Shown here one piece after another: positions 11,081 to 23,115 of a stretch of DNA of 64,000 bases (the first letter of the stretch is position 1; every line of letters starts with the position of its first letter). Origin of the DNA: Trichosporon coremiiforme (Eukaryota; Basidiomycota; Tremellomycetes; Trichosporonales; Trichosporonaceae); contig BCJJ01000005.1 of assembly GCA_039545355.1 (NCBI GenBank), forward strand, positions 991,008-1,055,007, in the 5' to 3' direction. The translations under genes were made by a program, and so were the position numbers. Below the pieces are notes generated by a model, which was not told where the DNA came from, did not search any database, and saw only the letters and a program-made list of their open reading frames with translations.

Positions 11081-12382
11081 TCAGTGCAGCGTCGCAGGGC
11101 GGAAGTCACGCCACAGCTGCGCCGGCTCGGGGCGATTGGGCCAGTAGATGGCGTAGAGCGCCTCGAGTGTCTCGTCGAGGTCAAGCCCGTACTGTCTGTC
11201 AGTATCTCTTACTACCGTAGCGCTGCGACTCACTTCTTCCAGTAAGGTAGGAGTGACAGCGCAGAACAAGTCTTCCAGCAGCGACCACAGCTTCTGGGGC
11301 CGCGACGCGATGCGGGCCCTGTCGGCGCCTGTCGGTCGGCCCCGCGCGTTGCAGTAGACCTCCCATGCGCTGAGAGTATCGGCGGCCGCAGCGGTCACAC
11401 GGGGTGTTTCTGCCTGAACTCCGTCGTCGAGGCCGGAAGGAAGCGTCACAAGCGCGACGCCGGCGTCCTCGTCCCACGAGAATGTGACAGGAGTGACCTC
11501 GGCGTCCCCATCGCACGTGAAGGTGGCGGGAGTGGCGGGAACGACATGGCCGTACTCGTAGGCGGCAGCGAGCTCATCGGATTCCACTACGGGCTCGGCG
11601 TCGGATCCCACCCTGGCCACCGGCACGTTAGCGGCAGAGGCGGCCGCCTCACAAATCTCCCGTTGAAGCCGCTCGTGACGCTTGAGGGTCTGACATCGCT
11701 CAGGTGGCGTGGTCCAGAAATCCTCGTCGCCTGCCTCATCGCCGTCAACCGCCTTGTCACTAGCCCCTTCGTCGCTCGGCGGCTGGACCTGGAAGCGGAT
11801 GGTGGGAGTGGTGGGAGTGGTGAAGGGTGGCGGGGCGCCGCTGCGCCGGGCTCGGAGTCGGGGCGAGGCCCAGGGCGGAGCAATCTGGCGAGCGGGCGTG
11901 ACTACCGGAGTCACCATCGGCTTCGTCTCCGCCTCCTCCGACTTGACGGTCATGTCGCCCGGGCTCGTCAGCCCAACCAGCTCGTCATTAGTCTTGCTCG
12001 CTGAGGTGACCTTCGTCCGCACCGGGGTGTCTGGAGGGTTGCACTCGAAGCGCATGAATGCGCCGTGCGGCGCGGGTGTGTAGTGCTCGCCAGTACGAGC
12101 GACCTTGGGCGTCCTTCCGGGCGTGTGCTTGGCGACCTCACAGCCGCTGTCCGTGTCGTCAATGGTGTCGGTGGTACGCTTCCGCTTGCGCCGCATATCG
12201 CGCCCCTCGTCGCTCTCAGGAGACGTAAAGAAGTATCGCTTTGGCTTGCCGCCATTCTTGAGACGAGTGGTCTCACGCTCCGCCTTGACGGTGCGAGCCT
12301 GCACACGGGGTGGGTCGGGGGAAATGTAGGAAAGAGAGTCCCGGGCGCGGCTCAGTCGCTTGGATCGGCGTGGTTTGGCCAT
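11081..12382 (-). CDS. Basic, disordered nuclear-type protein, unknown
   Basis: Starts at ATG 12382. The frame is open throughout, but a 42-nt intron at 11194-11235 (GTGAGT donor, CTGAC branch, CAG acceptor) is likely removed near the C-terminus, giving 419 residues rather than 433. Because 42 is a multiple of three, retention would insert 14 residues without a stop. The N-terminus is rich in Lys/Arg (KPRRSKRLSR, RRKRKR), suggesting nuclear localisation, and many TP and SP sites suggest phosphorylation. The last 90 residues (from LSAWEVYCNARGR to the WRDF near the end) look helical and are probably the conserved part. I do not recognise the family. Confidence 0.75.
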   Translation of the reverse strand: MAKPRRSKRLSRARDSLSYISPDPPRVQARTVKAERETTRLKNGGKPKRYFFTSPESDEGRDMRRKRKRTTDTIDDTDSGCEVAKHTPGRTPKVARTGEHYTPAPHGAFMRFECNPPDTPVRTKVTSASKTNDELVGLTSPGDMTVKSEEAETKPMVTPVVTPARQIAPPWASPRLRARRSGAPPPFTTPTTPTIRFQVQPPSDEGASDKAVDGDEAGDEDFWTTPPERCQTLKRHERLQREICEAAASAANVPVARVGSDAEPVVESDELAAAYEYGHVVPATPATFTCDGDAEVTPVTFSWDEDAGVALVTLPSGLDDGVQAETPRVTAAAADTLSAWEVYCNARGRPTGADRARIASRPQKLWSLLEDLFCAVTPTLLEEVSRSATVVRDTDRQYGLDLDETLEALYAIYWPNRPEPAQLWRDFRPATLH

Positions 12383-12999
12383 GTTGTTGTACGTGTTGTT
12401 TGCTATTGCCCGGGAAGTGGGAGAGGCTGGCGCTCTGTCGATGTGCTTAAGTAGCTTGCAAGCAGGCTCTGTGCGTGCTGCTGTGTGCAGACCAGTGACG
12501 AGTGTGCATTTCTACGTGGTGTACACTGGTATGGTGAGGAGAGGTATTGTTGTAGAACAGCATTTATGCTGATTACACTCAAGAGAGAGCTCCATCTCCA
12601 CATGAGCTCGTGGGCCAACGTCCCGCACAACAGTGATCAGCACACAGAGCGCTGTCAATTGTTGCTCACCGCCATCCCATTGTCGTCAAAGGCATGGTCA
12701 TTGTCCAATGAAGCGATGCCGTCATGAAAGCGTAGTGACTATGCACAGCAACACCATGAGGTCTCTCACTGCATGGGTTACTTCCGCCGTCTGCACGCAT
12801 GCACCAGTCGCTGTCCTAGCCATCACCAAGCGAGCCAAAGGACTCCGGAACCTCGCCGACTGCCACTCATCTCACGGATCACCGGTGGAGGTATTTGCCA
12901 CCGTGTATCTCGGTTGCTCGGTTGGTTGACGTCAGACCACACCGACCTCGATCTCGATCTGTCAGCACTCAACATCTTCGGCTTCGGCTCAACCTCCAA
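12383..12999. promoter_or_regulatory. Divergent promoter region
   Basis: 617 bp between the start codons of the minus-strand nuclear protein and the plus-strand WD40 gene. No clear TATA box or other element was recognised. Confidence 0.4.
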
Positions 13000-14594
13000 A
13001 TGCCGACAACAGCAAGCTTACACGCACTGATCGCGCACTATTTAGCGACAAACTATCCCGCCGCCCTCCCCTCCTTCCTCTCCTCGACGAACACGCCTGC
13101 ACCCGATCTCGCCAACCCTCCCGCCCCCGATTTGCAAACTCTCGTCTCTGACGGACAGTCCTACGAACTGGCGCGACAGCTGGGCTCATCCTCCATCGCT
13201 GCTGATGTAGAGGGGTGGAACGTGCCGCTCGAGAAACTGGCCCAGGTGCCGCTGCGCGAGGGCGATGGGCTCCAGCCGGCCAGGGAGTTTGCGGTGTTGA
13301 CGACGGGGAATTTGCTCGCCTTGGCTGCTGGCCCGATTCCGGAGAGAGAGTTCGACACGGCGTCTGCGGAGTACAGGGCCCGATGGAGGAGTGGTGTCGT
13401 CGTGAGCAGCGCTGATAAGGGCGTGCGCGTCATCGACTACGAAAGCGGAGAGGTGAGTTACCCATCGGAGGAAGACAGCTGGAGGAGGTGGAGGAGGAGA
13501 CCGAGCTGACAAGCAGGAGAAACACTTGTTGCATCCCCATTCCTCGCCCGCGATCAGTCTCGCCCTGCACCCGACTCATCGACGCTATCTCGCCTCCGGG
13601 GCCATGGACGGCAGCACGGTGATCACCGACCTCGTGACCTTCTCCCCAGTCCAAACCTTTACCCAGACAAAGTTCGTCGTGCGCGTGTGCTTCTCGCCGG
13701 ACGGCAGATGGCTAGCCACAGCAAGCTACGACCGCACCATCAACATCTACGAGAACACGCACTCTCCCTCATTGGGCGTGAGGGCGGACGAGTACCACGC
13801 CGCAGCCGAGGAGGGCGAGGTAGGGGACGAAGTGCCCATCATTGACAGGGAAGACGACCCGGAACTCGCCTGTGAGCCTGGGCTGGGGTACGTCCTCCGG
13901 CACACTGTGAAGACGGAGGGGAATCCCGAGGCCCTGCTCTTTCATCCGAGGGGGGAGTGGATGATCTGGACAGAGAGGGGAGGGTTCGAGATGAAGTATA
14001 TCAGTCTGCCCACTTCTTCCTCCGCTAGTTCCGCCAGAGCGGGCGAGGACGTTGCCATGGACGGAGGGCAAGGAGGAGAGAGTGTGAAGCCCTGGGACAT
14101 CAGGAGCAAGAGCTTCAACGCGCATCCGGGGGACACGCACGTCTCCTTCTCTGTGCTTGATATGGCTCTCCATCCGAGTGGAAGGATGATCGCGTGCGTC
14201 ACGGGGGACCATGCGAGTGGTGGCGAGAGGGTGCTCGTGTACGGAACAGAGCTGGACGAGGTGAGTACTTGTACAAGCTGCTCGAAGATGAGGCATGAGC
14301 TGACAACAGACACAACGCCTCGCCAACATCTTCACTGGCTCCGAGAGCGACGCTTACGTCCTCCCCCGTGTCGCTTGGACTGGGGACGGCACGGGTGTCG
14401 TGACATCTACGCCTGGCGGTGAGCTCGTCCTTTCCTCTCTGGATGGACGTGCCGGAACCAGGTTGAAGATCCACGGTCGCGACGAGCGTGCCTCCGACGT
14501 GGTTAGGGACCTCAAGGTGGTCGGCGAGGACGACTGGAGCGTGGTTAGTGTCGGGTACGACAGGACTGTGCAGGTTACTGCGGGGAGGGTATAG
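13000..14594 (+). CDS. LisH and WD40-repeat protein
   Basis: Three exons, 13000-13452, 13517-14260 and 14310-14594, give 493 residues. The chosen ATG follows CTCCAA. A non-ATG frame extends further upstream but lacks protein character. Residues 6-25 (HALIAHYLATNYPAALPSFL) resemble a LisH dimerisation motif. WD40 blades are visible, for example SPAISLALHPTHRRYLASGA, VRVCFSPDGRWLATASYDRT, LDMALHPSGRMIACVTGD, and the closing VVSVGYDRTVQV blade. Acidic insertions break the propeller between blades. LisH plus WD40 is typical of scaffolds in ubiquitin ligases, microtubule motors or transcription complexes; which one is unknown. It converges on the hydrolase gene, with 77 bp between stops. Confidence 0.85.
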
Positions 14595-14671
14595 AAAGGT
14601 AGAAGGATATGCACAATCGATACATATGAACAAGTTCGGTTACAGTATTATCTCTAGGCTCTAATGAAGTG

Positions 14672-17264
14672 CTATTCGAAGAGCCAGCGCTCCTCGCTCC
14701 CGTCCTCGGACTCATAGTTCTCTTCCCTCTGCTCATTCGGGCCCTGCTCGCTCCCACTGACGCTGCCACTGCCGCTGGCGTCATCTCCATCCTCCCCTTC
14801 CTCATCCCCTTCGTCCTCTTCCTCCTCATACCTCTCCTCGTCTTCTTCGGAGGGCTCACGAGGGCCAACCTCGTGCCAGCTCGGCCACTCGTCGCCCCGC
14901 TCATCCAACCTCAAGGGCGAGAGCACGTCCTCGAGCATATCGACGGGATGCAGGTCGATCAGGTCCAGAGACTGCGTCCTCAGATCGCGCACGAAAGCCC
15001 TTGGTGTGTCGTGTACGGGCAGCATGCGTGGAGACTTGGGCAGAAGCCTAATGCGCGGGCGGGGCGTGAGACTCGTCTTCCTCCTCCTCTCCACCGTGGC
15101 CGTAGACGTGGACCGTGGGATGCTCGGCCGGATCGTACTCGGCAGGGAAGATGTGTGGATTGTGACCGGCCTCGTTGCTGCCGTGTGCGTGCGCGATCTA
15201 GGTCTCTGACGGATACCGTCGAGCGTCGCCTCCGCGCTCTCAAGCGACGCCTCCCTCTCGCGCTCGCGAATCCTGCGCTCTCGCTCAGCGAGACGTTCAC
15301 GCTCCCGCTCAGCCACCTTCTCGACGGGCTCGACCTGATCAGGAGTAGGAGGAGTCGTCTCGATCCGTGGCGCGGCCTCGATGGAGAACAGGTGGCGGAG
15401 CCAGTCGTCGATTTCCTCGTATGCCGCCGACGTCTCGGGGTTGAACCAGGGGAAGATCATGAAGTCGTGCACTGCCTCTTTCGTCGCGAGAAGCCTGTCA
15501 CGGGTCGTCCTGCGCTTGCCTCGTTTCTCCCCGCCGGCATTCGCTCCGCCCGGGGTGACATTACCAGTGGTACTGGGAGCATCGTCGCTGGCGCGACGAT
15601 GGCTGCGCGCCGCCTTGATACGCCGGTACAGCTCGCGGATCTCCATCTCGAGCCGCTCCGCACGCCCATAAACGATGAAAGTCGGCGGGAAACCGTGGAA
15701 CCCGTTCTCCCTCCTGTTTGGCAACATCAGCCCGGCGGGGGCAAGGTACGGACTTTCCCAGGCCGTGTACTCGTTCAGACCCCTCAGCAACAGTGATGCC
15801 GCAAAGGGGCCAAAGGAGCCATCAATCGTGTCCAGCTCGGCGTTGTGGTGCGCGTTGCGCTCGCCCCAGAAGTGGGTGAAACCGAGGTCGGACCAGGGGG
15901 AGAGCAGCACCAGGCCGCGGGGACCGGTCAGCCCTAGCGCGGGACCTTCGTCCCGAAGCCAACGGGCTAGCGCCAGAGAGAGGTGCCCGCCGGCACTGTC
16001 GCCCGCGATCACGATGTCCTTCTCCGCGACACCCTCTGAGAGGAGGTGGTGGTACGCCGAGATCGCATCGAGGAGCGGCAACGGCCAAGGGGAAGTCGAT
16101 GCGAGCCTGTATTCCACACTGAGGACGTGCCGAATCGGCGTATGCACGACAAAGCTCCGCGCCACACTCGATGTCAGATCGCTCTCAGCAGCAGTGCCGA
16201 GGATATACCCGCCCCCGTGGAACATGAGCAGCACGGGCTGGCCGGCATGTCTGCGTCGGGGCTGGGAGTGGGGCGCAATCTTCCGACCAGTGTACCAGAA
16301 CGCCTGCAAGGGCACGAACCCCTCTTCCTCCGGCACACTTCGGGTCGCGCGCGGGTTCCACTTTCCATAAGCGCCGGAGCGGGTCGGCCAGTGTCGGTAC
16401 ACGAAGCGGGGTCGCCAGTTGCCCCTGTTCTTGTGGATCTCGGCAAGCATCTCGGCGGGGTGGCCCCGGAGCCATGATGAGGGTGCGGGCGGGATGATGA
16501 TCGGATGCGAGCACTTGAGCTTGTAAGGGTACTGCATGTTAGCTTTCACTCTCCAGGCACCGAGCAGCCGAACATCCGAGCACGGGCCAAGGACACCGGA
16601 ACTCCGCACGGACTTGGGTCCGGCTATCCTCTTCCGAACTTACGAGGGGGACATCAAGATTGCGACCCAAATAGTCAATCTCGCACTTGGCCACTACGGT
16701 CGAGATGTGCCGACTCCACCGGACACGGAGGCAGCGCTGGAGGGGCCAGGCGCCGAAGGGCCGATTGCTTCGCGGCAAGTAGTAGAGCGCCCAGACTGGC
16801 ACCAACACAAGCAGAGAAAAAAGCACGAAGAAGAGGAGGTACAGCCGTCTGAACAAGGGCGAGCGCCAGAGCGGATTGCGCGGGGCTTGTTCCAGCCGGT
16901 CGTTAGCACACTCAGCCTGCGGAATTCACTGCATCGAGCAGCCCGGGCGTACACAGTCGAACCAGAGATTGGTGATGTGATGCGATCTGAGGCCCGATCG
17001 ACAGTGACGCCAAGTGACGCAACTTACCAGCTTCTCCCGCGCCTTCTCGAGCGTCAGCTCGCCCCACTCCGGATCGACGACTTTCGGGCGCGACACCTTC
17101 TCGCCGGGATCGGTTAGGTCGATGACCTGCGGGTCATCCTTGGTGTCGAGGGTCATGTTGCCGTTGCCGTCGACGTGAGCGGAGCCGTTGGCAGTGCCGT
17201 TGACGTGGGTGCACGCCGGGCCGTTTGCTGCACCGTTGGTGGCCCGCCAGTGCCCGTCTGGCAT
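14672..17264 (-). CDS. Membrane-anchored alpha/beta hydrolase (HSL/esterase family)
   Basis: Three exons, 17264-17028, 16916-16644 and 16531-14672 (introns 111 and 112 nt), give 789 residues. Exon 2 encodes a transmembrane segment at about residues 104-126 (LYLLFFVLFSLLVLVPVWAL), so the enzyme is probably anchored in the ER or another membrane. The oxyanion-hole motif HGGG is at about 275 and the nucleophile elbow GDSAGG at about 347; the likely catalytic His is in VHDFMIFPW. The arrangement matches fungal steryl-acetate or arylacetamide-deacetylase-like hydrolases (Say1-like), but the substrate cannot be read. About 250 residues after the catalytic domain are unusual: a Glu/Arg-rich, coiled-coil-like stretch (REREREA) and a very acidic tail rich in Glu and Asp. 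Confidence 0.88.
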
Positions 17265-19110
17265 CTTTCGGTGTGGTCACCTGGTCACGGCTCGGTCTGG
17301 TGGATGATCGAGACCGAAATCGAGCCGCCAGTGCGGTACGGTCGCGAAAGTTGAGGCTCCGTCGTGTGCTTGTCTATGGCGTAGTGCGGAGGGGCTTTAG
17401 CTTGGTGTCTGGTCGGTGACGTGTGGTTTGCCGCCGTGCTGTTGAACCGTTGAACTGCTTGTCGTCTCCGGGGCAGTTACGAACGTGGGTGGCACCTGTG
17501 GCAGGCAGGATGAGATGACAGGGGAAACCAACTTTGCACTTTGTCGTCGGGTCGTCTTATACGCGGGTCTGAGTGTTGCCGGAGCCAGGCTATCTAGGAG
17601 GTCGAGGTTAGCTCAGAGGCCAGCGCGGCCATGCGAGGCCTCGGACGGTTAGACTAAGGAGGGACGAGCGATGCAGACTGACAGATTTGCTGCTGGTCGC
17701 GCGACCATAGCGAGACGCCGACTTTTGGCCGTGTGACGTAATCGCGACTGAGTCTGCGATGCACGATGAAATGAATTCTTCTCTTGCTATCTTGTGTTGT
17801 TGCATGTTGCATGTTGCAGGAATCGTGATGCGCTGACGACGCTTTGCTCGCAGAGATGTCTCGGTAGCTGTCATGCACTCGCACTCGCCGCGGCGCATGG
17901 TGCCCGCGCCTGCGTCCACAGCTAGTCCATGAGGAACAGCTATAGTGCGGGGCCATCGGGATCAGAGCAAGCTGAAACGAAGGACTAAGTACCCAAGACC
18001 GATGTCGGATAGCCGGACTGATTCGCTCTGCTGTACTCGCCGCTCACTCGCTGCCAGGTCGCCTACGAACGCCTCCTGTCGTCCCATTCAAGGCCGCTGT
18101 GGGCCGGTGCGCATGCCCACGTCCATGCGACCATGCGTCCATGCGATCATGCGCCTTTTCATTAGCAGCTTAACATCTGTGCGCCGGGCGCCAGCACTCA
18201 GCCAGCAGTCCGTCGGGTGCCGGGTGCCGGGTCCCAGTTTCCACAACTAGTTCGTAGACGTTGCGATCGACACGGGCCGGAGATCGGTCAGTTAAAGTAT
18301 CGAGCAGTCGGAAATGTCGCGATGTCAACAGTCAGCAGGAGAAGGAAGAGGGAAGAGTATTCATTCAACAGAGCTTAGGAACAATGGGAGAGGGCCAGGT
18401 CAGCCAGATATGCTGCACGCAAAGGGGAGAACCCGGGTGCGTAACCCTGCATGGCCCTGGGCGGCCCTTAAGAGCACAACACAAACAAGACACGCACCCA
18501 AGACGACGGGTGGCCGATGCCCATGATTCAAGCAGACGACTGGTCAACGTCGAGCCAACGATGAGCACGGCCATCGAAGGAAGTATGAAAGCTGGCTGAC
18601 TCTAGGCGCTGGTCAAGGCTGCGTTATTGTGGTGACATGTCACACTCTGCGGGAATCAGACAAGGGCAACTTTGTGATGACTGCCAGAACTGGTGGTACT
18701 CGTGCATTCGCGTGTGTTGTTGGCGTAGGGTTGTGTTTTGGGTTGAATGAGGGCTCTGTTAAGGGAGCCGGCTCCGAGTACGGTGGCCAAAGGCAGCAAC
18801 CAAGTGGCCACTCAGCTGCAACTCAGGCAACAGGCGGCAAGCGGCAAGGCGGCAAAGGCGCGCGGCCAGGGCTCTTAACGCTGTCCACCGTAGCACCACC
18901 ACAGCGGCCAGTGGCGAGCGAGCGAGCGTAGCCCGATCTGACACCTAGGATCTGACCCTCCTCGACCAGTCTCCTGGTTCATGTCAACAGAACAACATAC
19001 ACTCAACTCCACTCAACTTTCTCTTTCCCTTCTTTCGACTCACACCTTTCCTTCCGACAGCCAGCGCAAGGCGCATACGGCACACCGCCAACCCTCGCCA
19101 CTCCGACACC
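17265..19110. other. Intergenic region, 1.8 kb
   Basis: Spacer between the divergent hydrolase and transporter genes. No coding frame is convincing. The last 100 bp before the transporter ATG are CT-rich (TTTCTCTTTCCCTTCTTTC at about 19017), as is common at fungal transcription starts. Nothing else was recognised. Confidence 0.45.
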
Positions 19111-22092
19111 ATGGCGTCGACATCCCAGCCACAGGACCAGGCCCCGGCAGAGCCACCCATCCGTCGCGTGTCCGCCCTCGAAGTCGACGATGAGTCCCTC
19201 TCCCCTTCCCCCGTAAAGCCTACCGCACAGCGCTCCGCTTTAGGCGTCGGTCTCTCATCCGGCATCTCCTCCCACCTCGGCACTCCCATCAACAAGATGG
19301 CACAGTCCCGCTTCTCCTCGTACCGGCCGTCCATGTCTTCCCTCCGCAGCGGCCGCATCGTGTCGCGCCGCGTCTCGCGCGCCGTCGACGGCGAGGACGA
19401 GGACCAAGTCAAGCTTCCCAGTCTCGTCCCCGGCATTCGCGCCGCGTACTCGACCCCGCTCCCCATGCTGCCCATGGTCGTCCTCTGCATTGTACGTCGC
19501 GTCGCGTGAACGTCCATCTTGGACATCGGTGATGAACCCAGCCACTGACTTCCCAGGCCATGCTGTCCGAGCTTCTGTCCGCGAACCTGTCTCAGCCCTT
19601 CATGCTTAAGATGGTGGAAGGTAAGCTGACGCCCACGTTTGCCAGCTGACGCCAGGCTTCTTCCTCGCCTCGGGGAAGCAGAAAAGTAGCGAGATGGAAG
19701 CCGCAGTCGGTTTCTGGACTGGTGAGCTCCACTGACGGACTGACGTGAGAGCGCAGTCTGACGTCAGGCAACCTCGTGTCCGTCTTCTACATCACTCAGT
19801 TCTTCACTTCGCTGCTGTGGAGCAGCATCGCCGACCGCCATGGTCGTCGTGCTGTCCTCGTCGCGAGCATGACTGTGAGTCACCCGTGCTGACATGTGTG
19901 CTGACGCCCAGGGTAGCGGAATCGGTGAGCCGACCCGGAGTTCGGTAACAACTAACCTCCAGCTCTCCTTATGTTCGGAACGTCCAAGTCGGTGAGTTGA
20001 CTCAGTGATAGCATGAACTAACAGACAGCTTCCGGAGGCCATTTGCGTTCGTCTCATCCAGGGTATCTTTGGCGGTGCTGTCGGTGTGGTAAGTTGTGCT
20101 CCGCTTTTGCTCCGCTTGCATGAACTGACATCACAGTTCCGTGGCTCCATTCGTGATATCACCGATGAGACCAATGCTACCCGCGCCTACGCTATTCTCG
20201 GCTTCTCATGGGGTCTTGGAGGAGTCATCGGACCTGTATTCTCTTGAATGCCTAACCTAACTCCAGATCATCGGCGGTGTCTTCGAGAACCCCGCCCTGA
20301 ACCACCCGGACATGATCATTGGCAAGATTGCGCTCTTCCAGAAGATGCCTTATCTGCTCCCCACCCTGCTCGGTGGCACCGTCATGTTCATCGGCGCATT
20401 CCTCGCCTGCTTCCTGTCGTGGGACGGAGGTGTCCGAGGAGGCTCCCGTATCCAGCTCGAGGTCGAGAAGGACGAGCCGCTGAACTCGGCCCGTCCCGAC
20501 ACCCTGTCGCCCTCCGCCGCCTCGCGACCTTCCGCCGCCCCCGGTTCCTCCGCCATCAGGATCCAGCACCGCAGCTCGATGCACACGCCTGCTGAGGACC
20601 CTCAGACGCCTTACGGCCGCTCGGCTCTTGGCCGGTCCGCCCTCGCCACCTCCGCCGGAATGCACCGCGACAGCATGGCGAGTCTCGGTACTGCCTACGG
20701 TTATGGTGGTATCCGTTCAAAGCACCCGACCCTCGCTGCCCGGCGTGCCATCGAAGCTGCTCGACGTGCATCCGCTGGTTCTGCTCTCGGCGATGACGGT
20801 GAGGGCGGCCACGGCAACCGCAACGTCAGCTTTGCCACGAAGCTCATGCTCGCCAACGAGGACAACAACTTCAACATCAACGACCTCTGGCTTTCCGCTG
20901 CTGTCGCACAGGATACTGCCGTCTTCGACGACGATGACGAGTACGATGAGGAGTACGAGGACGACTCGGACGAGGAGCACGACGAGCGATCGGCCAACCT
21001 TATCGACATTGACGACGCTGGCTCGTCTATCGCGGCTGACGACGATGTCACTCCCAGCCCTTCTGCTCCCTCATCGCCTACCCGCGCCAGCGTCTCCCAT
21101 GGTTCCATGCGCCGGTCGAGCCGCCTCCGCATAACCAGCGGTGGCAGCGACTTCTCCCGCTACCTGCGCCGCCCGTCCTCCGCGTCTAGAAGGCACAGCG
21201 TGTCGTCGCAGCACATTCCCTCGATCTTCTCGAACACTGGTGTCGCCTCAACGCCCGGCATCTCGGCGTTCGAGGAGCCGCCCGAGGAGACCAACGAGGA
21301 CTTATTCTCGCCGACCGGCACTGTCCGCCGTGTCGGTGCTCCGTCAGGTCTTGCAGCCATTAGCGAGGGCCGCCCCGACTCTGTTTCGGCGCCCCCACCC
21401 AGTATCAACGAGAAGGAGCCGTCGCGCTGGGCGCAGCTCCCGCTGCTCGTTATCGCGCAGTACGGTCTGCTCTCGTGCCACGACTCGACACACGGTCAGA
21501 TCTTCCTGTCTTTCATCGTCACGTAAGTTGCACGAGTCTCCCGAAGCTAACTTTCCTCAGGCCGTACCAGTCCGGCGGTGTTGGCATCAGCCCTGCGTCG
21601 TACTCGCTGCTCGTTGCGCTCATGTGCATCGGCCAGCTCATCTACCAGTTCTACCTGTTCCCGCGACTCGGCCCTCCCCTCGGCCGCTTCTCGCACCTGC
21701 AGATGTTCCGCCTGGGCTCGGCGCTCTACGTGCCAGGCTACCTGCTCGTGCCGCTGCTGCACCTGTTCGCGTCGCCGACCAAGGCGGACAACGGCAGTTT
21801 CTTCGTCATGACGATGATGACGCTGATCAGTGCGATCCGTTACTGCGGCGGTACGTTCGCGTACACCTCGATCATGATTCTCATCAATGCGATGAGCCCG
21901 CCGCATCTGATCGGTCTGGCCAACGGACTCGCGCAGAGCACGGTCTCGTGTGCGCGATTCTTCGGCCCCGCGCTCGGCGGCATGATTTGGAGTGCCAGCA
22001 TCAACGGCAACCCCGCCGGCTACCCGAAGGGCTTCTACGCGTGCACCGCGTTCGCGCTCTTCCAGGTCATCGGTTCGTTCTTCATTCGCTAA
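19111..22092 (+). CDS. Major facilitator superfamily transporter with long acidic central loop
   Basis: Ten exons: 19111-19491, 19557-19620, 19656-19721, 19768-19874, 19912-19924, 19963-19991, 20029-20088, 20137-20235, 20267-21522 and 21561-22092, giving 868 residues. The fifth exon is only 13 nt and the sixth 29 nt. MFS signature A is present after the second helix (SSIADRHGRRAVLVAS), followed by RLIQGIFGGAVGV and the GFSWGLGGVIGPIIGG helix-5 motif. Between helices 6 and 7 sits a loop of about 350 residues with Ser-rich and Asp/Glu-rich tracts (DDDDEYDEEYEDDSDEEHDE). The C-terminal half has six further helices (VALMCIGQLIYQFYL onward). The shape resembles fungal YCR023C-like and plant ZIFL-like carriers, often vacuolar. 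The substrate is unknown. Confidence 0.9.
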
Positions 22093-23115
22093 CCCGTTGT
22101 TACCCTCATCCATCACCACCTACGCCAATAGAGCCATTCGGCGTTGTGCCACTACTTCCATGCACCACAACCGTGTATAGTCAGTCCTCTTCATGTTTCA
22201 CCACACACACTCCCATACCTCATAGCCTCATGTGTCTGCCCCGAGCTGCATGCATCCTAATCCCTTCCCTCGTGGTAGTAAGCATGTCAAGGCTGTACTG
22301 GCCAGCAGGGTGAATCTCGAGCCAGCATTGCTGCGACCCGACAGCCCGAGTCGAGTACACCACGAGAGTGGAGTTTTGGGACTAGGCACTACAGCGTTCT
22401 CCAGCGCCTTTCACTAACGCTGGGCATCGTGAGACCCTCAGACCCCGACAGTCCTCGAGTGCCCTTCCACCAATGTTTGACAGAACATCATAAACCCCTC
22501 GAAGGCGGCAGTCGCAGCTTGGAAACTTGAAACTCGAGAGCGCACAGCATGCACGGTCTGGCGTCTGACGGATCTCGAGGGACGAACTAGCTCGCCAGAG
22601 GTTGAGGTGGTCCGAGGCACATGTCGTCAAGTGAAGGTGGAAAGGTGAGAACGTCAGGTTAGAGGTTGATAGGTCTTGATGCCATCGGCGGACGCCAGGA
22701 GAGGGTGTGAGAGAGGCCAAGGGATGTGGGATCGTCGGAGCTGGCGGGCGCACTGTGATGGGGTCGAGCAGTTTGACAGGTTTCATTGCGGTGCGCTGTC
22801 GAGGGGCCGACCGCGCTGAGGTTACACTCCAGAGATTACACTCCAGTACCCAACTCATCAGTGTCTGAACATACCTCGCTTCTTTTGTCGCTCCGGCTCT
22901 GTCTGCTGGCCAGGTGTCCAATGTTTCAGACCGCTGCAGTTCGCTTCCACTCGTCGGTCATGTCCTGTGTCAGCTGGCCCCACATCGGACCTGCGGTCAG
23001 TCCCCGCCCCCGCTCGCACACGCTTTGCTCTTGCTTCTGCTGGTGCGATGCAATCATACATGAATCCTACATTCTATCCGAAGCCCTAGATGCGTTTTGT
23101 TGGTTTGAGATTAGA
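22093..23115. other. Intergenic region between convergent genes
   Basis: 1.0 kb separating the stops of the transporter and glutaryl-CoA dehydrogenase. It must hold both 3' UTRs. No gene or repeat was recognised. Confidence 0.45.

Noticed and set aside
16539..16856. Separate small minus-strand gene of 105 codons
   Set aside because: It is exon 2 of the membrane-anchored hydrolase read past its donor site.
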